64,000 nucleotides of DNA from an uncultured Mobiluncus sp. (GTDB taxonomy: Bacteria > Actinomycetota > Actinomycetes > Actinomycetales > Actinomycetaceae): positions 1-64,000 of the forward strand of contig NZ_CAMYBV010000010.1 in assembly GCF_947254095.1 (NCBI RefSeq), read 5' to 3'. The translations under genes and the position numbers were made by a program. Below, piece by piece: positions 33,901-41,068 of the stretch. The notes beneath the pieces were generated by a model, which was not told the DNA's origin, did no database searches, and worked only from the letters and a program-made list of their open reading frames with translations. How positions within the stretch are numbered: the first letter of the stretch is position 1; each line of letters begins with the position of its first letter.

Positions 33901-35362
33901 GCCGAGCAGCACTAACCGCACTGCTGAGGTCGTCAACCGCGTTAACCAGCCAAACGCCAGGTTCCGCACCGAAATTTTCCCATTGTGAGCCGGCCGGGAC
34001 TTCTCCGTCCACCACCAGCAACAGGCGTTGGCGTGAGCCGCGCTGGCCCTTGCGGCTGGTCCAGGCTTGCGTGAGGCGTTCGGCGCTGATTTCGCTCAAA
34101 TCGCTGACCGGCTCTAACTCTAAATCCTCGCGCACCGCCTCACCATGAGGCAGGTAGCTAACCCACGCCCATTGTGCAGGTTTCGCCGCGGCAACCACGA
34201 TTTTCAGGTCGGCTGGGGAATAACGTAGGGCGGCGCGAATCAGCAACTGATTCACCGCGGGTCCGCGCAGGTTTCGCGGACCGGTCACCGCCAGCGGCCC
34301 GGAATCCGCCGGAACATAGGCGACCTCCCAGCCGGTATGCCCCTCACCGACCGTAGCGGCACCAATCGCGCTGATTCTGCGGTTAATTGCTGCGATTTGT
34401 CCCGAGGTCGGGTGACTCGTCTCCGTGCCAGAGGCCGGTTCAGGGGCCGCGGTGCCGCCTGGCCGGTGAACAACGGCGCCGGATTCATGTACTGTCCCCG
34501 CCATCGGTCCCCAGCCACGAAACGGCGCTGCCTGGTCGGAGTTTTTCAACGTGATTTCAGGATAAACCTGGGTAAAACCGACCGGAATCCGCATCTGCGT
34601 ACTCGCGTGTCCCCACAGTCCGGGCAGCAGGGCGCGGCGCGGATCTGCCAGGTCGGTGACACTGGCACGTATCGCCGCGTCACGCTGGTCCAAAGCCGTC
34701 TGAATCTGCGGAGTGAGCGCAGCCATGTCGCGTTCATAACGCACCCAAGCCGCCCGGTTTTGGGTCAGAGCCCACCCCACTTCGGCGCCGCCCGCTACTA
34801 CGGCGAGCCCCAGCAGGGCAAACGCCGCAGCACTGGGAAAAATGACCGCTAACACCCCAAACAGGGCCACCGGCACCACGGGCACGGCAAGCGTCGCAGG
34901 ATTCGCCAGCCACAAGCGGGGCCGAGCCGGAATTTCTACGTTGATTCCCAACGGTTCGGGGTCGGTCACCGGTTGCGGTGAATAAGCCAGCAGTGACTTC
35001 ATTCCCGCCGGAGCTGGCGGCAGCTCGTCACTCTCCCCCACCAGCGCCAAACCTGCCCCCGGCGGTATCGGCGCTTTTGCCACCGGCAAGGCCCGCGGCA
35101 GCACGTAAGGTTTACCGACCTGAGCCGGACCTGCCCCGCCAGCCTCGCCCCTCGAGACTTGTGAACCAGAAGACTCAGCAACGACCGGCAGTGACCCGGT
35201 GCCGCCCGGATCCAACAGGGGCGCCAACGGTGTCACACTGAGACGAGACGTCGGCCCCCCGCCCAAAGCTGTGGCCACATCGGCAACTCGGGCTCGCGCG
35301 TCCGCGTTTAACAGCACTTCGGCGGGGCTGCCATCCACCAAGATTCGAACCGGTCGGCGCAT
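30983..35362 (-). CDS. FtsK/SpoIIIE (EccC/EssC)-like protein lacking Walker A lysines
   Basis: A 1459-residue protein with the layout of type VII secretion ATPases: a small N-terminal fold (1-50), a linker, two membrane helices (about 157-198), then three FtsK-like modules. The Walker A positions are degenerate in all three: GENQAART near residue 615, GPRGSGRT near 954, and ARGDGEVDRA near 1262. Walker-B-like strands remain (LIVVIAVGE, IIVAIDGLE, LAIFIADLP). The stop/start junction TGATG couples it to the FHA gene upstream, which is coupled to PP2C. No WXG100 or other ESX gene is next to it in this window. Identity to the EccC superfamily is secure by layout; whether it hydrolyses ATP is doubtful. 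Confidence 0.85.
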   Translation of the reverse strand: MRRPVRILVDGSPAEVLLNADARARVADVATALGGGPTSRLSVTPLAPLLDPGGTGSLPVVAESSGSQVSRGEAGGAGPAQVGKPYVLPRALPVAKAPIPPGAGLALVGESDELPPAPAGMKSLLAYSPQPVTDPEPLGINVEIPARPRLWLANPATLAVPVVPVALFGVLAVIFPSAAAFALLGLAVVAGGAEVGWALTQNRAAWVRYERDMAALTPQIQTALDQRDAAIRASVTDLADPRRALLPGLWGHASTQMRIPVGFTQVYPEITLKNSDQAAPFRGWGPMAGTVHESGAVVHRPGGTAAPEPASGTETSHPTSGQIAAINRRISAIGAATVGEGHTGWEVAYVPADSGPLAVTGPRNLRGPAVNQLLIRAALRYSPADLKIVVAAAKPAQWAWVSYLPHGEAVREDLELEPVSDLSEISAERLTQAWTSRKGQRGSRQRLLLVVDGEVPAGSQWENFGAEPGVWLVNAVDDLSSAVSAARQVLDLATGSWQDGVSRIPGTVPPSAHHTASNGIPLQSARPTLLSVEPLLLTTPSARKVAELLANLKLPGKTAEPLPVVAQLTDVYPLTPGENAAVLGELGDGSRCAAAIGYGTAGPVILDLADGKNAIVAGENQAARTNVIAAYLAGLALTQRTEDVNWVIFDSRGTKWGELGQAPHCLGIEPGRGDAVFARLLRYLEAETERREIWLRESGAGSLAGARGAKIAGVPADLIVVIAVGEAFTSRQLSQLAERLHMYRALGLHLLLSSGDTEKLPREALKYLPTRVVLHLEDAVLEMVCGSFEIDPHSAFSQSGRGVLLVGGVATGFQTLNTLMTTDFTDPQLAPVSFTALGGAAFPTALSAGGQERVLALMGGHSSRAGKSGHQPAAEVPRVATPLAVLAGSFCRGKSAIRRWTSGLEKVYDLAALGQSSDAEFRLGVRDDLGRQDVVPFGFSPDREGNLFVAGPRGSGRTGVLRAIAADSLNTGGRPVTLYVCSADPTLDVLSSWANVGVVAHANEPETIADTIEYLVSRWRWRTEIALRNATRSFPELREVLRGEQPGEQPGERNGAKFPNSAIPGQDAGANAGKALGATRSANPGATRSVNLDANGVVGGETDRGERIIVAIDGLEAVLESLPGASSASFLELITGGRVVGIHFVISAESVENLPAAWRGAFGMRIELNGSVPGRGLVADDPRAIQIAVLGNDPSEPAQTRILERLGTLAKPVAHQIDRLAVPVFATALTVAPKGEMALGLSAPGGWQINNITSGVYLIARGDGEVDRAVSLAVMRWLARSLRTSSPDTGMVLLSAQSREDSSPALETLAGLEIWDAVACGFADFRDFYHQLLSVAEQKSPSGFPGLAIFIADLPGFAQNTDSATAMAEVLRAARSRGHLVFASGAATSRDGLSWMTDSELNAVVKAPAAGLSLGLSAADTTAIFGVSVPQDGTAFPPARGYWIHRGQATKIQLPQENG

Positions 35363-35823
35363 CAGGCTTCAAACCTCAACAGGTAGTTTGGCGCCAGTTC
35401 CAGCACGTCACCGGGTTGAATGTTGTACCGCGTGTGCGGCTGTAAGTCCACCATCTGGCCTGTCGTCCGGCACAAGCGGGTACCGTTGTCCGAACCCAAA
35501 TCCTCCACGGTGACTTCCCATCCCTCGGTGCAAATTCGGGCGTGAGTGCGGGAAATCTCGAGGATTTCGGGCGGAGTGGTCAGGGAAAACACCCCTTCAT
35601 GCCCGTGGGTTTCCGGGGCGCGACCCACCACCAAATCGCCCGTCAGCTCAACAGTTTGCCGGTCGGTGGAACGCACCCAGCCCAATTTCGGGAAAGCCAC
35701 CTGAATCGGAGCATCCAGGGCTCCACCGCAAACCCGGCAGCGGGGAAAATCCGGCGGATTGTGGTGGCCCAGAGGACAAATCCGCACGGTAAACGTTTTG
35801 CCCCCATCGGCGCTGTGTTTCAT
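35362..35823 (-). CDS. zinc-ribbon plus FHA-domain protein
   Basis: A 153-residue soluble protein. An N-terminal zinc-ribbon-like motif (C16, H20/H21, C29, C32; CPLGHH and CRVCGG) leads into an FHA domain at about 50-153. The phosphothreonine-binding residues G67-R68 (VVGRAPE), S91 and H94 (SRTHAR) and N113-G114 (SDNGTR) are intact, so it should bind a phosphorylated partner. It overlaps PP2C by 4 bases and abuts the EccC-like gene, which makes a phospho-switch on the EccC-like protein likely. The kinase that would write the mark is not in this window. Confidence 0.9.
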   Translation of the reverse strand: MKHSADGGKTFTVRICPLGHHNPPDFPRCRVCGGALDAPIQVAFPKLGWVRSTDRQTVELTGDLVVGRAPETHGHEGVFSLTTPPEILEISRTHARICTEGWEVTVEDLGSDNGTRLCRTTGQMVDLQPHTRYNIQPGDVLELAPNYLLRFEA

Positions 35824-36752
35824 AGTTGTCCCTCGCTGTTCGGGGGAGGCGGGGGTGGCAGAAGGGAGCTCGGCGGCTCCGGCGGCTCGGATTGCGCGGA
35901 ATCGGTCGATTCAGTGGGGGTGGTTGCGGATTCTGAGGCGGTCACGTCGACCACAATCGCGGTCACATTATCGGTCCCGCCCGCCTGCAAGGCCAGGTTC
36001 ACCAGGGAGTTTACTGCCGCTTCGGGGGTGGGATTGTCTCCCAGAGCCCGCCCGATTGCGCCGTCATCAATCATGGAATGCAGCCCATCGGAGCACACCA
36101 GGAAACGCCGGGGCGCCGCGACCGGATAAGTCCAGGTATCAATCTGTGGCAACCCAGCTTGACCAGCTCCGATAGCGCGGGTGATGACCGAACGAGTCGG
36201 CCAGACCCGAGCTTCTTCCACGGTCAGCATCCCCGCCTCAACCATCTCGGCGACTTGGGAATGATCCCGCGTCAGTCGGGTCAGCAACCCCTCTCTCAAC
36301 ACGTAAGTTCGCGAATCGCCCACATTGAGAACCAAGAACTGCGCCGCTTCCGACCCGTCCGTAGCAGTGGCTGACGCTGTCCCGTCAGCCGCGGACCCTC
36401 CTAGTGAACCCAGCAACACCAAACCTGTCAACGTGGTTCCCGGCGGCGAAATCGTGTAATCGATATTCTCTTCGACCAGCCCCATGACTTCCTCGCAGGC
36501 CGCCTCCAGGGATTCGCGCACCACCGGCAGGCTCACCTTCGTGCCGGTCAGAGGCTGAATATGCCCCAGCAGTGTGGCCGAGGCCTGTTTACCTCCGGCG
36601 TGACCACCCATTCCGTCCGCAACTAAAAAGAACGGCAGAGTCGCCAGGAATGAATCCTGGTTTTCGGCTCGTTTCAAGCCGATATCGGTGGCGGCAGCCC
36701 AGCGCAGTGTTTCCCCGTGGGGAAGCGTCCAGGTGCCGGTTTCGATTTCCAT
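35820..36752 (-). CDS. PP2C-family serine/threonine phosphatase
   Basis: A 310-residue PstP/Stp1-type phosphatase. Metal-site motifs are present: AENQDSF (29-35), VADGMGGHAGG (44-54), GDSRTYVLREG, the late LVCSDGLHSM and GTDNVTAIVVD. The acidic, Pro/Ser-rich tail (about 275-310) is variable. There is no membrane helix, unlike mycobacterial PstP. It is the first gene of the FHA/EccC-like unit, with AAGGAGCG upstream. Confidence 0.92.
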   Translation of the reverse strand: MEIETGTWTLPHGETLRWAAATDIGLKRAENQDSFLATLPFFLVADGMGGHAGGKQASATLLGHIQPLTGTKVSLPVVRESLEAACEEVMGLVEENIDYTISPPGTTLTGLVLLGSLGGSAADGTASATATDGSEAAQFLVLNVGDSRTYVLREGLLTRLTRDHSQVAEMVEAGMLTVEEARVWPTRSVITRAIGAGQAGLPQIDTWTYPVAAPRRFLVCSDGLHSMIDDGAIGRALGDNPTPEAAVNSLVNLALQAGGTDNVTAIVVDVTASESATTPTESTDSAQSEPPEPPSSLLPPPPPPNSEGQL

Positions 36753-36799
36753 CGGTTTCGTCTTTCGCTCCTTATTTGCAGTTTCGTTGCCGCTGCTAA

Positions 36800-37867
36800 C
36801 TAAAGTCTAGCGAACACGGCGGCTACCTGTTCAACTCTTTCGCGCCACCGTTCGCTGACCGCCGGGCTCACGGGCGCCAGATTTCCTTTCAATTCCAAGG
36901 TTTTTGCCGGGTACAGGCAACCGTTTTCGAGGCGGGGATCCGCGGTGAGGATACTGTCGGTGAACAAGCGCAGTGTCCCGAGCCCGCAGGCGACTGTCGT
37001 TTGCAGCTGGGTCGCGAGGGCCAGTCCGGCACTCAAGCCCACCCCGGTGTCTAAAGCTGAGGACACCACCAGGAGGGGCGCGTTGGTGCCACCCGGAGCA
37101 ACCGCCTGCAGCCCGTCCGCCACCAGGGCCGCGGCACACGCTGGGCCGCCCAGAGGCATCGCTTTGATGACGGCAGCGGCCAGCCCGCTGGCGATGACCT
37201 CGGTGAGCTGTCCGCCCAGGCGGATAGTTTCGTCAGCCGCCACCTCAATTCCCGTCGCGCGCTGCAGCTCGACCAGTTCATCGAGGGTCTGACAGGGCTG
37301 TTCTGCATACTGCAACCCGCCCGGTCCGGCCGCCTCGGATAAACGCGGCAGTGCGGTTTTTGCCTCAGCCAGACTCCACGCCGCGTTGGCGTCCACCCGA
37401 ATCTGCCCCTCCGTCCCGAGGGCCGAACGCACCGCGCGAATCCGGGCGATATCGTCCTCAAGGTCGCTGCGCGGGTCGGCAACCTTCACTTTTGCCGTGC
37501 CACACCCCGACTCGCGAACCAGCCGCGCCGCGGTGTCGGGGTCTACGACCGGCACCGTGACGTTGAGGGGAACGGGGGAAGGCGAGGCCGGTAACCCCTG
37601 TGCTGCCACCGCAAACGCCCCGGAAAACCAGGTGGCGGCGACTTGTGGGGGATAGTTGTCGAACGGTGCCGCCTCAGCCAGGCCGGCACGGCCTTGTAAA
37701 ATCAGCCCTTCCCGCACCGTGATATTGCGAAACTTGACGCGCATCGGCACGGAAAACACCCACGCCCGCTTGATTCCCTGCGCCGTAAACAGCTGGGCAC
37801 CAGCCGGGCCTGGTTCAAAAGGGGATAGGCGGGCGGAACTGCTGCGACCCTCAACGTTGCTGGTCAC
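36800..37867 (-). CDS. menC: o-succinylbenzoate synthase
   Basis: Enolase-superfamily dehydratase of menaquinone synthesis. Catalytic residues, counted from the GTG at 37867, are K126 and K128 (AKVKVAD), metal ligands D159 (RVDANAAW), E189 (YAEQP) and D212 (AADETIR), and K235 (VIKAMPLGG). The open frame reaches 38050, but those 61 codons overlap the previous gene's coding sequence; the GTG overlapping its stop as GTGA gives 355 residues. The first 30 residues may still be non-conserved. Confidence 0.92.
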   Translation of the reverse strand: MTSNVEGRSSSARLSPFEPGPAGAQLFTAQGIKRAWVFSVPMRVKFRNITVREGLILQGRAGLAEAAPFDNYPPQVAATWFSGAFAVAAQGLPASPSPVPLNVTVPVVDPDTAARLVRESGCGTAKVKVADPRSDLEDDIARIRAVRSALGTEGQIRVDANAAWSLAEAKTALPRLSEAAGPGGLQYAEQPCQTLDELVELQRATGIEVAADETIRLGGQLTEVIASGLAAAVIKAMPLGGPACAAALVADGLQAVAPGGTNAPLLVVSSALDTGVGLSAGLALATQLQTTVACGLGTLRLFTDSILTADPRLENGCLYPAKTLELKGNLAPVSPAVSERWRERVEQVAAVFARL

Positions 37868-38769
37868 GACGCCACCACGGGACCGGCTGTCCTCCCGGAG
37901 TCCGGCAGGGTCAGCGAGGCGGCGACTTTCGCTCCCACGTCGGCAAGCGGCCCGAAATCGGAGCCGGCGACCTGAAAAACCAACACCCACAAAGTATCCC
38001 CGATAGCCGCCGCCCAGCGCTGCTGCACTCCCCGACCATCCGGCAGGCACGAATCAGCCCAGATAGCAGGGTTTTCGGCCAACTGGGAAGTCGCGACTTC
38101 TCGCGGCTGCCAACCGGCGGGTACCGCCAGGCGGCGCAGCCAGTTCACGCTGTCCTCCGGGCTGGTCAAGGGCGCGGACATCAACAAAATCCGCGAATGC
38201 GGGATAAAGTCGTGGGGCGTATCCAGCGCAAAACGGCTTTCCAGTTTCAGCCCGGAAACACGCGCGGGGGCGCTCGGCTCCAGGTTCAACACCCAAGTTT
38301 CGGGGTAAGCCAGCGAAACCCCGTCAATCATCTGGGTGTCGAAATAGTCAAAGCCGCGCCGGTTCACTTCCCGTTCCCGGCGCCTTTGCGCACAGCGAGT
38401 GCGTTCCAGCGCTCCCAAAGCTCCATAGAGGCGTTCCTCTTTCATCCATCGCGGCTGCAGGAAACTCGGCACCGGCGCGGGAATCAACGCCCAAAACGCC
38501 ACCCCGAGGCCAATCAAAGCCAGCAAGGCCGCCAGCGGAATCCCCCACACTCGCCAAAAGGACAAGCCGGTGCCGTAAGTCACGCAGGCCTCGAAAATCG
38601 TCACCCCGAGGCACAGAATGGTCAGGCCGGGAATCATGATGGCCACCACCCGGTTACCCAGCTCAGTTTTCCCAAAACCATCGCGCAGGAATTTGGCGTA
38701 GGGCGTCACCCAGGTCACGATTATCAGCGCGATTCCCACCAGCGTGGCAACCAGGAACGTGAAATCCAC
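37864..38769 (-). CDS. unknown membrane protein (about 3 helices and a soluble domain)
   Basis: Not recognised. The start is GTG with AGAAGG upstream. Three membrane helices are in residues 1-105, then a basic linker (RRREREVNRRG near 130) and a soluble domain of about 165 residues with no motif I can name. It is coupled to menC by a 4-base overlap and lies after menB on the same strand. The men-gene neighbourhood is conserved in spirit, but no men function is indicated. Confidence 0.75.
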   Translation of the reverse strand: MDFTFLVATLVGIALIIVTWVTPYAKFLRDGFGKTELGNRVVAIMIPGLTILCLGVTIFEACVTYGTGLSFWRVWGIPLAALLALIGLGVAFWALIPAPVPSFLQPRWMKEERLYGALGALERTRCAQRRREREVNRRGFDYFDTQMIDGVSLAYPETWVLNLEPSAPARVSGLKLESRFALDTPHDFIPHSRILLMSAPLTSPEDSVNWLRRLAVPAGWQPREVATSQLAENPAIWADSCLPDGRGVQQRWAAAIGDTLWVLVFQVAGSDFGPLADVGAKVAASLTLPDSGRTAGPVVAS

Positions 38770-38821
38770 TCTGACCTTCTTTCGGGTTTACATTTCGGGT
38801 TTGGACCGTTACCGAGCCCTC

Positions 38822-39874
38822 TTAGTAATAATACGGAAACTCGTCCCAGTTCGGGGCCCGCTTCTCGAGGAAAGCGTCGCGCCCCTCGCGAGCCTCCGCG
38901 GTCCCGTACGCCAGCCGAGTCGCCTCCCCGGCAAACATTTGCATTCCGACCAGGCCATCGTCCACCGCGTTGAAAGCGTATTTCAACATGCGAATCGCCT
39001 GCGGGGATTTCCCGGCGATGGTCAGCGCCCATTCCCAACCCACGCGTTCCAGGTCCTGGTGCGCCACCGCCCGGTTCACCACTCCCCAAGCCTCGGCCTG
39101 GGCGGCGGAATAGGTTTCGGCGAGGAAGAATATCTCGCGGGCGCGCTTATCCCCGGCTTGCCGCGCCAGCAGCCCCGAACCGTATCCGGCATCGAACGAA
39201 CCAACATTCGCGTCGACCTGTTTGAACTGGGCGTGTTCCCGGCTGGCCAGCGCCAGGTCGCAGACCATCACCAGCGAGTGTCCCCCACCGGCCGCCCACC
39301 CGTTGACCAGCGCAATGACCGGTTTCGGGGTGGCGCGAATGAGGCGCTGTACCTCCAGGATATGCAGCCTCCCGTAGCGTCCGGCCGCGTCTCTCGGGTC
39401 GGAGCTGTCAGTAGTTTCTGGGGTTTCCGGGTGTTTCAGGTCAACAGTCCGGTCGGCCGGGTTTCGGGTTTCACAAGGGCGTTCGGGCGGGTTTGGCACG
39501 CCCTCTGGCGCTTGTGGTGCGTCGTCGCGCGGTACGGTCACGTGATACTGGTAACCGTCAGCGCCGCGAACCCGCTGGTCCCCGCCACTGCAAAACGCAT
39601 AGCCGCCGTCGCGCGCCGGGCCGTTACCGGTCAGCAAAATCGTGGCCACACTGGCAGTCATGCGAGCGTGGTCCAGGCAACGATACAGCTGGTCCACAGT
39701 TTGGGGACGAAAAGCGTTGCGCACTTCGGGCCGATTGAACGCAATGCGCACCACCGGCGCCGGGCTGCCGTCCGCCAACACACCCCGGTGATAGGTCACA
39801 TCGCTTAGCCCCTCCAGACTGACTTCTCGCCACCGTTTTGCCTCAAAAACATCTGAAACCGCGTTATTGTCCAC
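38822..39874 (-). CDS. menB: 1,4-dihydroxy-2-naphthoyl-CoA synthase
   Basis: Crotonase-family ring-closing enzyme that turns o-succinylbenzoyl-CoA into DHNA-CoA. FCSGGDQRVRG and VNGWAAGGGHSLVMVCDLALAS (seen as NGWAAGGGHS and CDLALAS) form the oxyanion hole; VGSFDAGYGSGLLARQ and the C-terminal EKRAPNWDEFPYYY are typical of actinobacterial MenB. An extra hydrophilic stretch of about 40 residues (around 108-160, Pro/Glu/Thr-rich) makes it 350 long rather than about 300. The start is GTG; TAGAAT ends 6 bases before it and no ribosome site is seen, so it is probably leaderless. Confidence 0.95.
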   Translation of the reverse strand: MDNNAVSDVFEAKRWREVSLEGLSDVTYHRGVLADGSPAPVVRIAFNRPEVRNAFRPQTVDQLYRCLDHARMTASVATILLTGNGPARDGGYAFCSGGDQRVRGADGYQYHVTVPRDDAPQAPEGVPNPPERPCETRNPADRTVDLKHPETPETTDSSDPRDAAGRYGRLHILEVQRLIRATPKPVIALVNGWAAGGGHSLVMVCDLALASREHAQFKQVDANVGSFDAGYGSGLLARQAGDKRAREIFFLAETYSAAQAEAWGVVNRAVAHQDLERVGWEWALTIAGKSPQAIRMLKYAFNAVDDGLVGMQMFAGEATRLAYGTAEAREGRDAFLEKRAPNWDEFPYYY

Positions 39875-39880
39875 GCTTAG

Positions 39881-39886
39881 ATTCTA
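39881..39886 (-). promoter_or_regulatory. -10-like hexamer of menB
   Basis: TAGAAT on the minus strand, 6 bases before the GTG start at 39874. Confidence 0.45.
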
Positions 39887-39918
39887 ACTGTTCACCAGGG
39901 GGTTGCGGCCGGCTGGGG

Positions 39919-41043
39919 TTACTGGAAACTGAAGTTAGTGTTGGGCAGCAGCTCAATCCAAGTGGTGCCCGGGTTGAGCAGGACGGGCTTGCCGGCCGAG
40001 TCCGTCAACAGCAGCGGCGAGCCTTCGGAATCCTTGGACCAGGTCACTTGGGCGACCGAGCCCCCGCTCGCCACATAGGCGGTTCCGCCACCGGTCAACA
40101 CCGTTTCCGGGACAGCAGCCCCGGCCGCGTCTTTCGCGCCAGTGTCGACGATGGTGGTCAACACCACCACCACGTTATCGGTTTGCAGCGGGGCTCCCGA
40201 GCGGGCGCTCGCCGCCACACCCCCATCAGTGCGCTGCCAGCGCGAACCGGTCCAGTTGTAGCCCGCGACTAGGGACGGGAAGCGGGCCGCCAGGGTGTTC
40301 GCCGGAGTTCCTGACGAAACCGCGGTGGGAGGCTCCCCTAGGTCAGGGTTGACGAAATCGAGAATCGGGGGCGCGTCGGGTTCAATAGTGTGGTCTTTGC
40401 CGACCTTTTCGTAAAGTTTAGGAATCGAGAGGTAGAGGTTGTGCGGCATGGCACGAAACTTCACGCGATACAGCGCACCCAACGCCTGATCCTCGTTGAA
40501 TCCGCGCAACCCGGAAGCGGGAACCCGAGATTCAAACACTGGAGTTCCCCCCGAATAGACCAGCATTCCCCCGAACGGAGCCGCGATACCCGGATCCATC
40601 GGCCGCACGGAACGCACCGGGCCGATTTCCTCGGGTGTATGCATATGAAACACAGCGTTATACCTGGTCATACCGCCCTCAACCTGTTCTTCAAACACGA
40701 TGTCGGCGTCCTCCAACCCGGATTGCGGACGAGCCGCCACGGTGTTCTCCACTTTCACCGCCACCGCGGGGTGCGGGGTTAGGTCTTCACGAGGTAGGCC
40801 GGTCAAGGGCCAAGAGGCGGGTTCCTCGGGCTGGGTGGTGGGGGGAGGGGTCTTTTCCGGCTCAGGAGTCGAATTTGCACAGGCCGTCAACCCGAGCATC
40901 CCCAGCATTGTCCAGAAAGCCACGAAAACCGCTAGAATCTTATTGAAACCGGCTGTATGACGGGTTCCGGGCACGTTGCTACGTCCGGCGCAAACAACTT
41001 TGTTTGCCACATTTTCTGCGGTGTTATCCCAGGTTACAGCCAT
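39919..41043 (-). CDS. DUF3048-domain lipoprotein (YerB-like)
   Basis: A 374-residue surface lipoprotein. A membrane segment (36-54) ends in the lipobox LTAC with C55, then a Pro/Thr-rich linker and DUF3048 (about 70-374). Blocks such as ENTVAARPQSGLEDADIVFE (read as AARPQSGLEDADIV) and GPVRSVRPMD are typical. Function in this family is unknown. A longer cytosolic N-terminus (35 residues) precedes the lipobox; the TAAAGT hexamer 6 bases before this ATG supports that start. Divergent from menE. Confidence 0.9.
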   Translation of the reverse strand: MAVTWDNTAENVANKVVCAGRSNVPGTRHTAGFNKILAVFVAFWTMLGMLGLTACANSTPEPEKTPPPTTQPEEPASWPLTGLPREDLTPHPAVAVKVENTVAARPQSGLEDADIVFEEQVEGGMTRYNAVFHMHTPEEIGPVRSVRPMDPGIAAPFGGMLVYSGGTPVFESRVPASGLRGFNEDQALGALYRVKFRAMPHNLYLSIPKLYEKVGKDHTIEPDAPPILDFVNPDLGEPPTAVSSGTPANTLAARFPSLVAGYNWTGSRWQRTDGGVAASARSGAPLQTDNVVVVLTTIVDTGAKDAAGAAVPETVLTGGGTAYVASGGSVAQVTWSKDSEGSPLLLTDSAGKPVLLNPGTTWIELLPNTNFSFQ

Positions 41044-41049
41044 AATTGA

Positions 41050-41059
41050 ACTTTAGCGT
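41050..41059. promoter_or_regulatory. overlapping divergent -10 hexamers (DUF3048 gene and menE)
   Basis: Minus strand TAAAGT (41050-41055) sits 6 bases before the DUF3048 ATG. Plus strand TAGCGT (41054-41059) sits 9 bases before the menE GTG. The two share bases, so use of one should block the other. Confidence 0.35.
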
Positions 41060-41068
41060 TAAGGCAGG

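Noticed and set aside
30983..36752. A complete type VII secretion locus
   Set aside because: Only the EccC-like protein, FHA and PP2C are present; there are no WXG100, EccB, EccD, EccE or mycosin-like genes in the window.
37868..38050. 61-codon upstream extension of menC
   Set aside because: Lies inside the coding sequence of the preceding gene; the GTG overlapping that gene's stop is the better start.
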